From: Marasmius tenuissimus
Lineage: Eukaryota; Basidiomycota; Agaricomycetes; Agaricales; Marasmiaceae
DNA length: 64,000 nucleotides
Direction: 5' to 3'
Assembly: GCA_029532415.1 (NCBI GenBank)
Contig: JAQOTA010000046.1
Coordinates: 2,170,001-2,234,000 of the forward strand
The translations under genes and the position numbers were made by a program. Position 1 is the stretch's first letter; every line of letters starts with the position of its first letter. Shown in pieces: positions 44,191 through 56,099 of the stretch. Below the pieces are notes generated by a model. It had not been told where the DNA came from. It ran no database searches and worked only from the letters and a program-made list of their open reading frames with translations.

Positions 44191-47100
44191 TCAGGTAGCC
44201 CCATGGCCTGCATGTCCAGAGAACACCAATCCGAGACCATGTTCCGGTTGTTCCGAATGCGCATGCAAGGGTGCCTGCGGATGGTGTCCATGCTCCCCAT
44301 TCTTCTGACGTTCTTCCGCCTGCTGCTGCCGGAGCTTCATCAGCTCGTGGGGCAGCATGATTGCCCGATCAACAGCTACAGGTAGCCCTCGGTGTCGTCC
44401 TCTTACCCTATTCGAGGAAGGGGGGCAACTTCAGTCGGACGCAGTAGGACCGGGTGGAGGAGCACTCACATAATCACGATGACCACCAGCTTGGACAGTG
44501 GCCTCATACCGCCGACAAAGGAAAAATTGTCCTGCGTGGGAGAGGGGTTCATAAGCGGAAAGAACGTGCACATAATCTCCGTGTTTTCAAATGAACAACA
44601 CTCACATATGGCAGCCCGAGAGTTAACCCAATCCCACCAAAGGCAGACACGAGCTCGAATAAGACTCTGAAGATGTCGAACCATTTCTTGTCCTCGTCCA
44701 TGAGGTTGTTACGTTCGATGATCGCAACGAGGAATACACCCCATACGAGCCACCAAATGTCTGCGCGGATCACCGATAAGAGTAAGAACAATGAAAGGGA
44801 ACGGGTAACCGGTAATCGACTGCGTACTCACCCAGAGAAACCTGCTTCCTCAAGTGCCAACCAACATACCGATGAACACGTTGCCGCACATCGAGGTGCT
44901 TCATCTCATCGGCCTGTGGTTCCTCCTCCTCTTCGTCAGTAGGTTCGTCGAATACACCCAGCGACTGTTCTTCGTATCTGTTATGGCCGCCGTCAGAATC
45001 GAACGTTTTACTGTGCCCGCGGCTCGACCACTCACGAATTCGTGGAACGGATGCTTATCGCAATCTGTTCCAATGCCCTCAGCTTCTCTCATTCAAAACG
45101 GGCCACGTAGATAATCTACCCACCGGATAAATCTGCGGAACCGTAACTCAAATGTCAGCGAGGCACGAACTATCTAGCACAAGGTACTCCACACTCACAG
45201 CGATGTACATCATGACCATATACAGAAACCTTGCGGACCGATGAGATTGGAACTCGGGACGCGCACACGAAGGAGGAGGGAATGCAGAACGCCACTTACT
45301 GTAGGGCAGGTGCCAGCGAAGCCAACGGCACAATGGAGAACCCAGAAGCTCTTGCCGCCAATCCCTGGAAGAGACCACAAATGACTTTAGCGCCTGTATT
45401 CAGACTCTCATATGGTGCTAATCCGATGTCTGGTTTGCGGTGATTAGCTTGAAGGTGGCCAATCGCCTCAGATCCCAAGTGGAGTACGTACTGAGAACCT
45501 CGAATAAGATCCATTCGATTGCGCTGAATATGACTAGTGCGATGAGCAAAAACCAAGTTTGGTGGCTTGGAAACCTTGACGGGGATAATGCGGGTGAACT
45601 GGGTTGTCTACGGGAGTCGGAGGAAAGGAGGCGGACTTACAGGTAGATGAAGCATCTGGTAACGAATGGAAAGAAGATGAGCGGGACTTGACATGGGAGA
45701 GGTGGAGGTAACGGAGCGACGGAACGGAATGCACCTTCTGGGATGGTCGAGCAGGAAACTGAACGCCTTTTCCGCCTCTGAATCTTCTCGAGACACTCTT
45801 GATCCAACCCATCTGAGTGTGGGACGTTAGATCCGGACATTGAGCACCAAAAGGGTATTATAGCCTACATTATAAATCTCAAGCTGGAGAGAGAGTTAAC
45901 GAGATTTGGACCCGGTTTGTACGAACGGGGACTCACAATATAGGCTGGACATGAATGTTAATATAATGACTAGCTCGTCGACTCACAGAGATGATGACCC
46001 ACCAAAGCATGATTTCCGGCCAAGATAACAAAGATCAAAGAAACTAGAGGTTATTCGTTGAGTACTTCGAGTACGTTCACTGCCGGGAGGAACGAACGAG
46101 TCATAAGATACGCGTTTTGGAACGGCACCATTCCCCTACAAAGTATGTTGGACACGCAGACTTTGTTCTAAGGAGATTGTCCACTCACATATCGACCAAT
46201 GACAACCCTCCTCCGGTATAAGCACCCATGACTTGGAATAACGCGAACCTTGTGCAAGTGAGCAAGGACATTAGGAAACTAAGGAAAACCTTTACCAAGG
46301 CTTCTTCACCACTCTCGGCTGCGCGTCAAACACATCGTCATACTGGTCGGTGGTTGAAATCCAAGGCGCGAACACGAGGTAGGCGATCACCTGCGTGAAG
46401 ATGAAATACTACTCGCATAGTGATTCAGCGAAAGGGGACAAAAATAATCTCGAGCTAGAAAACGCACCAGGGGAACCAAATAGCTCAGATACCTCAACGC
46501 CATGTACTCGACCCCTCCGATCTCCTCCAGCTGTTCGTCCGTCAACTCATCGATCCTGAAATTGGAATTTCTCCCAACATCCAAGTCGAAATTCAGCCAT
46601 TTCGTCTTTTCCTTCTCCAGTGTTTGGGTATACGGCATCGTCATCTTTCTCTCCAGCTTCCTGTAAGTCCTGGGTGCCATACGCTGTATCAACCGGTTTG
46701 CGAGCTCAATAGGACCAGGGAAACCGCCATTATCCTGGTATTTCTTCTCATTCGTGAGAGTATTGGTATGGGGTAAAGCGCGCTGTGTCATTATCGTCGC
46801 GCTCCTGTACGGCATAGGAACTCCCTCGCGTATGGTATTCAGCCTTCGGCGACGAGCTACAGACGGTGTAATCGAGGTTGTATGAGCAAATTCGACGCCA
46901 ACGGGTGAACGTGGGGAGAGCGCGATACTGGCTGCCCTCGGAGAAGATGTGAAGGTTTGGTCATCTGAGAGAATGCCTTCTCCTTGATTTCCTCGTTCGT
47001 CGGATGGAGATGAGGGTGTTGGGTAGTAGTTCATCGTTGCTGAAGGTGTGGCACCAATGACATTCGAAATGAATTCGTTACGGCGTGGAGGAACTGGTTC

Positions 47101-47793
47101 ACGGGCTTTGAACATTGCTACTGGATGAGAAATGGTGGATAGCAATGTTTTTGTGGCAGATTCTTTTCTTCTGTTCACGTATTCGAATTCGCATCGAGTT
47201 TTGAAGTAGTGCCTATGAGTATGGAGATTAGTTTTTCCTCTTGAAGAAAAGAGAACATGATAAAGAAGATCCTTGAACGCGTTGATACGCGCCCAGAGCA
47301 GTGCCTCGGTCACGGTGAAGTGGCACGAACGCAGTCACGTGACTTCACGTGAGCGAAAGGTGATGGAATTTCTCCTACTTTCTGACCAAGACCATGATCC
47401 AAGAAACGATTGTAATGTCTCCCTAGGATGAGTTAACATCTTTTCGACGCGCTGATTGGGATATGGACTCACAATGATCATCAGCAGGTAGAGAATGACC
47501 TGTTGCCACGCTGTCAACGTCGACAAATTCACAGTCGACAGTCCCGTCACCGTCATCGCCGAATAACACAAGAACAACGAATCCAAGTACCCCACAGGAA
47601 ACCGTCCATTGCATCCATAGAAGATCCCAGAGACGATGAGTGGAATAAATGTGAATGCCAGGAGATGGACCCTGAAGAATGTCGCTTCTTTTTTGAGGTA
47701 TTCGGTGAATTTCTCGAGTCTTGTGGTTGGTGGTGCATCCTCCACTACCGCGACGAACGGGACAGACTTCGTTTCGACATTCATGGATGTCAA
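44191..47793 (-). CDS. TRK1: TRK-type potassium transporter
   Basis: A long multi-exon membrane protein. Exon 1 encodes MTSMNVETKSVPFVAVVEDA, then VHLLAFTFIPLIVSGIFYGC and YSAMTVTGLSTVNLSTLTAW, the first M-P-M unit with its selectivity-filter Gly. A long hydrophilic cytosolic loop follows (about 46500-47200), as in fungal Trk proteins. Later membrane exons include VIAYLVFAPWIST, QVMGAYTGGGLSLVD and SFFDL-type filter segments. The C-terminus has RGLPVAVDRAIMLP, a hallmark of fungal Trk proteins, then a His-rich tail ending HAGHGAT. It carries high-affinity K+ uptake at the plasma membrane. At least eleven short introns interrupt the gene. Start could also be the Met at 47784. Confidence 0.9.
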
Positions 47794-50700
47794 GAGGAAG
47801 TGGGTCTTAAAGGCCTGAAAGTGGTGGCCCTTGGAAGATCAGTGGTCGTTAGAGGATAAGAGGCGTATTCGTTATCACTGCCGAAGGCGAGCTGATACCT
47901 CACGGTGACAACATGCCTAAGAGAAACTCAATACGATCTCAAGCGAAGGTCTGCGCCGGCCAGGGTCACTCTTTTGATGTTTCAGCCGTTACCAGATGCT
48001 TTCTCTTTTTGTTTTGCTCGGGTAATCTCCAGTACGGACTGCACTTGAAGAACAAAGAGCTCTCAACATCAACTAGCTTATCCTCTGGCTCTAATACGAG
48101 TGTGTGGGATTCCCGGGTGTGCCTTATTGAGCCTGAACTGGTTTCACGACTGTCCGGTTTCCCCGACAGAACCTCCAATGCCAAGGCCACCGCCCATTCA
48201 CGAAATTTCACGTCAATGACGGCGTTTTAATATCCCTGTTTATGGAGACCGTACGGTGGCCTGGCCGGCAGTCCCATGAAACATTTCTCTCCTACCTTGT
48301 AGTGACCAAACTCAAGTTTCGACTGCGTCATAGGTGTTGACTTGGATTGTATGAAGGCACCCAGGACCATCCGACATGCTTCAACGGCCTGCTCAAGGCG
48401 AAAACTTCACGATTTCTTTCTGCAGTTTCTCAATCTCGATCGTCGCCCAGATAAGAACCATCTCTACTCGACTGCTAATTCAAGGCGTCGGACGACGAAA
48501 CTCTCCGAGGTCATCCTGGAAAACGGGACGCTGAAGCCAGTATGTTGCTCTTGCACCACTCGACCGTGCGGCATCAGGCTAGAGGCCTACGGGATAAACT
48601 TCGGCAGAGACTACCTACCTATCGCTTTCTCTGCTATACCTCTATGGGTAGCACGGCGGGCGCGATATCTTCATCATCGAGGACGTCAAACGGTGCTCTG
48701 GTCCAGACTTCACTTGACAGTCTGGGCACTCTCCCGTCCTCCCCGCTCCAGCTCTCTGGTGCTGATCTAGGTTTTCGCAGGAACTACACAACGACGCTCA
48801 CAGGCAGGAACGAACATACCCTTCCCTTCCTGCTCAGATGCTCTCAGATGGAAACGGTAAAACCGCGAGCGATATACCCAGACGGTACTCTGCGGAGCGT
48901 GGGCCTCTTGATGGATAGATGATCAGGAACCTGTAGCCAAAGCGACCTGCCAGACAGCTCCCAGGAAACTCTGACGCGCACGATTTTTCTGTCCAGCTAG
49001 TCTATGTATGGGCAGGGAAACCCTCCACCATTCTATACAAGGCTCTCTGGGTGCCCAGGATTCAAGGTGGCAGGATCGTTCTGATGTCAAGAAATAGAGC
49101 CACAACCCGCGTCTAAATTGCACGTCAGTACGGTAAAACGGTTCAAGCTGGAGACCACGAGACTGGTTGGCATCGTTCTCGAGGTCTTGATTTGATTGTG
49201 CGGGCCGGTACTATGGACTACTTGCAACGAAGGTACTTAGTAACTAGTAACACTAGTACTAATGTAGCGCCTTCAACTTCAACTTCGCTCCTCAGCCCCA
49301 CAACTTTTGTCACTACGCAGCGACTCGTTTCTATTCAACGGTACCAGTCTGGTACTGTAGCAGTCTCACTTCGGATGGTTTCTGTGATCGAGGGGTCCCT
49401 ATAAGGATGAAGTTCGGTATTATTGAGATGGATCGCCTCTCTTTCTCGTTCAACTTGTCGTTAAGAATGAATTTCTTGTACTGGTTCACAATCTTCTCTG
49501 GACTGGTAGCAGTGGGGTACGTTGCGCCTCCAGTTTCCTCGCAGCGTCCCTGAGTCACTAACTTTACATCAGTGCCAGGCCACTTCCTCGGCCAGGTTCG
49601 TCAAGTTACTCATCAATCCATCGTTAAATTCGAAAGAATGTACATGCTTACATTGTATCTAATCTCTGGTCCTCTGGCCACCGGGGACCATGCCGCACCC
49701 GATAACAAACAGTGTATTGATCCTCTAGATCCTGTAAGTAAACAGACGCGACGTTTCTCACTGTTCTGTCTGACTACCACCCCCCAGCAATGTTGTGCAT
49801 TACTGGGCTGCGGGGACAATGACTGACGCGTCGATGTTTCAATACTTCTTCCCGCCACATCCTTACACTACTTACATTACCTTCTAATATCTGGCTACTT
49901 ACTTGCATCCACTATCGGCTTCCATAGCTCAGCTTGCGAGTCCGATGCTTAGAATCGTGTGAACGAACAAATCAGTGATGTACTGAGGAGAGGCGCCTTC
50001 GGCTGACGATCTCTACACTTCTCTAAGTTACATGGGACCCCTTGAGAAAAGTGGAAGTAAGTACGTACATGGAATGATTATCTTTTGATACCTTCAGATG
50101 GCGTGTGGGACGATTGCCAATCCTTTCTCGTTTCCCGGCGCCAGGTTCAAGGAGCTGTACAAGTTGGTGATGGTCAAAGCCGGAGGCGCACGCCGCACCT
50201 TGGCCTGTCGTGACGGTTATAGCCCATCTCCGACCAAGCTCCTCCAAGCCCTTGCTGAGCGAGGGGGTTGCCGATACTGCCGGTAGCTTCTCATGGCCTC
50301 GGGTGGATGGGTTCCGTCAGTCCAGTAGGTACAATCACAGCGGGTTCGTGAACATGGACGTCGGTGCCTGGTGACAATGCTTTCACAGGTTCAGAACGTG
50401 CCAGCTGTATACAGAGGACCTCGAAGATCACGGAAACTTGAGAATGACGGTCCAAGACGATACCAAATCCACTAGGTTTGCGTCGAAAGGTTGCGGTGAA
50501 GCTGCCAAAGCAAATTGGCGACCGCGCTAAGCGTTCCATTTAGAGCGAGATCACTGATACTTCTCGTCGCTCACCATTCAAGACGCCGATCCTTCCAGAT
50601 TCGCAAATTGAGTTCATGTTGGGCGCTCACCGCTGGAGTGAACAGGGGGGGACTACACTCGACAGATCCGAGAAGAAAGAAAAATGATCAACTTGCATCG

Positions 50701-51194
50701 ATGATGCCAGTGACTTCCAAGGCCGAATCGGATGGATGAACCATGAGTGACGAGTGTTATCTGGGCTATGAGAAATGGCCAAAGTTTGAGGTTCACTGGA
50801 AGGTAGTTGTAAATGATAATCTACTGTGAGTGAGCGATGACCTTGTGTTGAACCCTGTTTGTCCTCTCACCCATTTGGCACCACCGTATCAAGGTTCTCA
50901 CGCTGGTACCACCAACACCACCACGGTCCGCGAGCGACGAATGTCATGCCACCATACTTACTATAACAAGGCCTTCGTACACCCTTGATCCCCGGATTGT
51001 GTCTTCCTGCAATTCATTTCCTCTTTGATGCTGACACGGCGCATTGAAACCGCGGTGACCATGTGCATCCCAATTAGAAGGGATCTTGAACGGCAGATGG
51101 GCGGCAGAGATGCTATACAAAAACGCAGTAATAAGGCGTCTGCTCACAATTACAATCGAGCTCTACTTTCAATTACCCCCCGCCAACACTTGAG
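47794..51194. other. gene-poor region upstream of the 7-TM cluster
   Basis: No gene can be supported in these 3.4 kb. Open frames at 48342-48922 have no recognisable sequence. A short Cys-containing frame at 49467-49826 was examined and is not convincing. From about 50290 the DNA is homologous to the regions upstream of the other two 7-TM genes (see repeats). Confidence 0.5.
50290..51194 (+). repeat. upstream module of the 7-TM family, copy 1
   Basis: It shares recognisable sequence with 53640-54514 and, in its last 250 bp, with 60830-61135. Aligned landmarks are the GGGTTCGTGAAC segment (50342, 53687), the CACCACCACGG stretch (50920, 54250) and the block just before the start codon. The module includes degenerate minus-strand coding-like pieces (for example a frame at 50291-50539) that end in EPIHPR in both copy 1 and copy 2. 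This suggests a lost divergent gene. Confidence 0.6.
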
Positions 51195-52758
51195 ATGTCG
51201 GCGCAACCTACAGAACTCGACTTGGTTGCCATATTCGCCAAGAACGCGATCCTGACTTCTGCTGGGTTGTTGACGACTAGTGTTCTCTATGGTATGTCTT
51301 CATAGGTATTATGATCTTGCACCGCTCGCTGATAATCACTGCTCACAACGTATAGGCGTCTACATGGTTCTCTTCTTTTCAGCTATGACCATCCTTTGCA
51401 AGTGCGTGCTCTATTTTTGGAGTGTGTTCAGCTCTTGCTGACATTATATTGGGCCCTCAAGTCGAAGGGAAGGGATCGTGAGCGCAAGATTGGTACTCAT
51501 CGCAGCTGTGGTCGTTCTGTTCCTCTTCTCGACTGCATACCTCTGCTGTACCATGTCCTACTTCATGCTTGGCCTAAGGCATCTGCTCATCAAAGATGTT
51601 GGGGTTCCGCTCTTGAAGAAGAACGCAGCATTTATAGCGAAATATCGCATAGTGGGCGTCGTGGGACAAGTATTACTCCCGATAGCGGTGAGCTCGCTCC
51701 GACTACATCTGATCCATAACCTCTCTCACACTCAACACCCATAGGTTGTCATTGGAGACTCTATTGTCGTCTGGAGAGCCTGGGCGCTCTCTGCCGGGAA
51801 CAAGAAGATTATGTTCTTACCAGTGTTGCTTCAGTTGGCATTGACCGGTAAGTACTAAACAATGTGCATAAAATGCTTTTACTAACAGTAAACAGCTACT
51901 TCATTCGCATGGGTTGGATGTTTTGTGGATGCTGGTATGCCAACGATGATACCAGAAACGTGTAAAAAGATCAATACGGCGACGTATATCTTGTCTATGC
52001 TTACCAATATCGCGGGGACATCTGTTATCGGCTATACGACCTGGTAAGCTTCTCTGTCACGATCCAAGAGCCTCTTCTCATTACATCGGATCATTCAGGT
52101 GTTACCGAAAGGCGATATCGAAATATCTCAATAACTGCCGCCACCAAGCCAGAGCCGAGAAAGTTATGGTCTTGCTAGTGGAATCCGGGGTGTTGTATAC
52201 ATCTCTTTGGGTGAGTTTGATGGGGAATCATCTGCGCCGTATCGATGACTTACATACTTGTTCAGATTATCCAACTCGCCGTTTTGGTCGCACCGTCCAA
52301 CTCTAGCTTCGTTAACCAAGCGTTCCGGCAAATTTTCTCCGCTGCTGCAACGCAATTGGTGGTGCGTCAGATCTTGCGCTCAATCTCCTCAACATTCGGG
52401 CTCACTCGCTTGGTAGGGAATATATCCTACGGCGATAATCGTTCTTGTTTTCTTGCAGCGCTCGTTGTGGGATACGACCGGAGTCCCATCGGTTTGTCTG
52501 ACTGAAAGCACCGCGCCAACACAATCGGAAACACAAGCTACCTTGGAAGCTGCCAGTAACGAATCCTTGCACCGTGAGAAACCCGAACCGACGTGAGCTT
52601 TTGTTCTACATGCATCCTCAACTTGTATTAAGACGCCATTTTGTTTCAGCCCTCTGCCCGTCCTATTCATACAAGATAAACAAGATAAGAAAGATGGCGA
52701 CGATCTTTCGGAGGGCGGAAGTTCTCCTTATTCCCCTTATTCTCCCAGGGTTCTTTAA
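51195..52758 (+). CDS. 7-TM fungal membrane protein, copy 1
   Basis: Eight or so exons. Exon 1 is MSAQPTELDLVAIFAKNAIL followed by a membrane segment split by introns (51292-51355; the next donor is at 51402). Later exons give ARLVLIAAVVVLFLFSTAYL, VVIGDSIVVWRAWALSAG, IMFLPVLLQLALTATSFAWV, YILSMLTNIAGTSVIGYTTW, EKVMVLLVESGVLYTSLWII and a final membrane-associated segment. About seven hydrophobic spans are predicted. The soluble tail is Ser/Thr-rich and acidic, ending SPYSPYSPRVL. GDSIVVWRAW and LLVESGVLY are hallmarks of a multi-copy membrane-protein family I associate with agaricomycetes. Function is unknown; a receptor or sensor role is only inference. Confidence 0.78.
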
Positions 52759-52959
52759 GTTGGACGCTCGTATACTGTCAAGCTGTACAATATATCTTAG
52801 GTTCGAAAGCGAGCACCATGACAGATTGTTATGATACGAGACCGAACGAGGACATGTCTGACTTGACATATCATGGACGACAGCGAGGTAGACCATGAAT
52901 TTAAGTACACTAACTCTTTTCGCCGTTACTGTAAGTACATGGTGTCAAGCGCATCGGTA
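52759..52959. other. short spacer after 7-TM copy 1
   Basis: 3' region of the 7-TM gene. Its distal part aligns with the segment just downstream of copy 3, so convergent gene order was ancestral. Confidence 0.4.
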
Positions 52960-53310
52960 TAATTAGCCTAGATACATTCCCGAGCTATCACTGCTACACG
53001 CCATCAATCGAAGGTCGTTCCTGGGCGCGCATCGACTATGATAGGGTGTGATCCAGTTCGAAAGCCCTCTTGATGTCGAAACGTCGAAAAAACCTTCTTG
53101 GTCGCCCCCAGGAGCGCTTGGTAGCAAGTTGGGACTCGAGTTCTGGTCCACGCTGGAGCGATGTCGTTGTGTAAGTAAAGCAATTCATCCACAGAGGTAT
53201 TGAGTGCATACATCTGTCGACGATGCATCGACTTCGACGAGGGCATCACGATCACAATACCCTCAAAGTACTGAGCGCCAAGCGGCGTAGAACGGATCTG
53301 CACTTCTTAT
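52960..53310 (-). pseudogene. remnant of the SnoaL-like gene (3' half)
   Basis: On the minus strand it matches the last exons of the intact gene at 62920-63541. Shared landmarks are GAQYFEGIVI (intact TAQYFEGIVI), the equivalent of VEQDAS (here VDQNSS), FFD, and the end RPGTTFD (intact RPGTTSG). A one-base deletion after the GIVI codons, relative to the intact copy, shifts the frame. The 5' half is absent: at about 53305 the sequence switches to unrelated DNA. It lies convergent to 7-TM copy 1, exactly as the intact gene lies convergent to copy 3. Confidence 0.7.
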
Positions 53311-53329
53311 CTCCAGATATCCGAATTCA

Positions 53330-54514
53330 GGACAAGTCCCAAAATATTCTCTATGATTGATACCGGCTTTTCCCTTGAAGAGAGCACACGATACAGAAGG
53401 TCCAACGCGTCGATACGCGCCTCACTGTTACCCAATCCAGAAATTTCGTCCGTAAACAGCGGCCTTGGACCTGCCAGTAGGCGAAATGGGTGAAAGCTGT
53501 CTTGCACGAAGATTTTTGAACTGGTCGTCCGTTTTTCCGGATCGAGCTTGAATGTCCCGAGATGATGTATGCAGAATCAGGAGACTCGAGAGATGGGCGT
53601 TTCTGATACCGTCGGTAATTTCTGGTGGAATCTCGGGTGGATGGGTTCGATTGATCCTGTGAGTACAATCACAGTGGGTTCGTGAACGTGGCTGGACGTC
53701 CTTCTTGGTGATACCTTCAATAATTCAGAGTACACCAAAGACAAACTGAGAGCCACGAAAGCTGCAGAGAATTGAGAATGACAGGTCGAGACGATGTCCG
53801 ATGCACCGGGTTTTCGTTGAGGCTGGCTGTCAGAAAACTTAGCCAGGGCCCAGTGCGCTAGGCATTCTAAATTGGGACACTGATCTTTCTCGTCGGCCCA
53901 TGCAAGAGGCTGATCTTAGGATCCATGGACTGATTTCATGTCATTGGGCTCGAGACGCTAAAAAAACAAGCATCGATCATGACTTGAGGCTCCTCAGCCT
54001 GGGCCCTAAGATGTCTGATGTAGATGGATGAGGTACGAGTAGCAAGCATAATCCTATGGAGAGTTCCTTGAAGTTCGAGTTCACTGGGAGATAGATGGAA
54101 GACTGTGGTTCAAGTCAGTGAATTGAAGGTGACCAGTACCAGAACGATAAATGGCTTTGTATTGTAACTCGTTTGTCCTTTCTTATGTAACACGCGCCAC
54201 TGTCCGCCACATCAAGATGGATTCACACGCCTGCACACCACCACCATCATCACCACGGTCCAAACAAGGCTCGGCCACTGAATTAGACCTTCCTACAACC
54301 TTCCTTCCTCTTCGATGCCGATGTACGGCGCAGAGGGACGCTGGTAGCCATCTCTTTTTGCATACCTAAGTAGAACAGATCTTGATAACACCATAGTTGC
54401 GTGAGATGGCTCGGGCGCTGGGCGGCAGGGATGCTATAAGAACATAGTAATAATGTCTCTGTTCATGGGAAGCTGAACAGGGCTCTACTCTTACTCACCT
54501 CGCCAATACTTGAG
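53330..54514 (+). repeat. upstream module of the 7-TM family, copy 2
   Basis: 53330-53460 aligns with 60680-60805 upstream of 7-TM copy 3, sharing the GACGCGTCGATACGCG-like core and CCCAATCCAGAAATTTCGTC. 53640-54514 aligns with 50290-51194 upstream of copy 1. A minus-strand frame at 53307-53507 (GPRPLFTDEISGLGNSEARI) has a shortened counterpart at 60601-60786, so a divergent gene of unknown kind may once have been present in each module. Confidence 0.6.
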
Positions 54515-56099
54515 ATGTCGGCGCAACCCCCTCCCGCAGAGCTCGACCTGGTTGCCAGATTCGCCAGTAACATGATCTTGACTTCTGCTGGGTTATTGAC
54601 GACTAGTGTTTTCTATGGTATATCTTCGTCAGTACTTCAATCTTACGCTGCTCGCTGATCATCAATTTTTCACAATGTATAGGCGTCTACTTGGTTCTCT
54701 TCTTAGCAGCCATGGTCATCCTTTGCAAGTGTGTGCTCTGTTTTGCGGACTTGCGCGTTCAAATCTCGCTGACACTATGTCAAGTCGAAGGGAAGGCCAC
54801 AGGACTGCAAGATTGGTACTTACCATAGCTTTGGTCGTGCTGTTCCTCTTCTCGACCGCATACCTCTGCTGTACCATGTCTTACTTTGTGCTTGGCCTAA
54901 GGCACCTACTCATCAACGATGTCGGGACCCCACTCCTGAAGAAGAACGCAGCATTTCTAGCGAAATATCGCACAGTGGGCGTCGTGGGCCAAGTATTACT
55001 CCCGATAGCGGTGAGCTCACTTCGACTACGTCTGATCCATAACCTCTCTCACACTCTTAACCCCTATAGGTCGTCGTTGGAGACTCTATTGTCATTTGGA
55101 GGGCCTGGGTACTATCTGCTGGAAACAAGAAGATCATGTTCGTCCCTGTTATGCTTCAATTGGCATTGACCGGTAAGTAAGACAATGGGCATGAAATACT
55201 TCTTCTGAAAGGAAACGACAGGTACTTCGTTCGCATGGGTCGGATGTTTCGTGGATGCTAGCATGCCAACGGAAATACCCGAAACGTGTAGAAAGATCAA
55301 TACGGCGACGTATATCCTGTCTATGCTTGCAAACATTGCGGGGACCTCTGTTATCGGCTACACAACTTGGTATGTTTCTCTTTCACGGCACGAGCGTTTA
55401 AGTGTCGCGCCTCATCATACCGAAATATTCAGGTGCTTCCGGAAGGCGATATCGAGATATCTCAATAACGGGCCCCACCAAGCCCGAGCCGAGAAAGTCA
55501 TGGTATTGCTCGTGGAATCTGGGGTGTTGTATACCTCTCTTTGGGTGAGTTTCAAGACGGGGAATCATCTGTACTGTATCACTGACTTACACACTCAATT
55601 AGATCATTCAACTCGCTGTTCTAGTCGCACCGTCCAGCTCTAGCCTCGTTAACCAAGCGTTCCGACAAATTTTTTCCGCTGCTGCAACGCAATTGGTGGT
55701 ACGTTAGACCGTGCGCTCAATTTCAATATTCGGGGCTCACCCGTTGGGTAGGGAATATACCCTACGGCGATGATTGTTCTTGTTTTCTTACAGCGCTCGT
55801 TGTGGGACACGACCGGAGTACCATCGGTTTGTCTGACTGAAAGCACCGCGCCGACACATTCGGAAACGCAAGCCACCTCAAAAGCTGCTAGTGACAACTC
55901 CTTGTACCGTAGTAAGCCTGAACTCACGTGAGCGTTTGATCTGCATGCATCTCAAATGTACTTTTGCTAAAGCGCCAGTTTGATTTCAGCTCTCTGCCTG
56001 TCCTGCGCATACAAGAAAAGAAAGATGGCGACGACGATTCAGAGGGCGGAAGTTCTCCTTATTCCCCTTACTCTCCCAGGGCTCCTTGAGTTGGACATC
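54515..56099 (+). CDS. 7-TM fungal membrane protein, copy 2
   Basis: Exon-intron structure matches copy 1 throughout. Segments read MSAQPPPAELDLVARFASNM, VYLVLFLAAMVILC, ARLVLTIALVVLFLFSTAYL, VVVGDSIVIWRAWVLSAG, IMFVPVMLQLALT, YILSMLANIAGTSVIGYTTW, EKVMVLLVESGVLYTSLWII and the tail ending SPYSPYSPRAP. Intron ends are intact GT-AG at each visible junction, including the last (donor near 55928, acceptor near 55989). It is the closest relative of copy 1, with only scattered substitutions. Seven membrane spans are predicted. The acidic Ser/Pro tail is probably cytosolic (inference). Confidence 0.78.

Noticed and set aside
48342..48922. Two overlapping plus-strand frames as a gene
   Set aside because: No recognisable motifs, composition typical of chance frames, and no clear intron signals.
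49467..49826. Small secreted Cys-rich or hydrophobin-like protein
   Set aside because: A signal-like start and a C-x7-CC-x4-C end exist, but no splice path joins them in frame, and the hydrophobin Cys pattern is incomplete.
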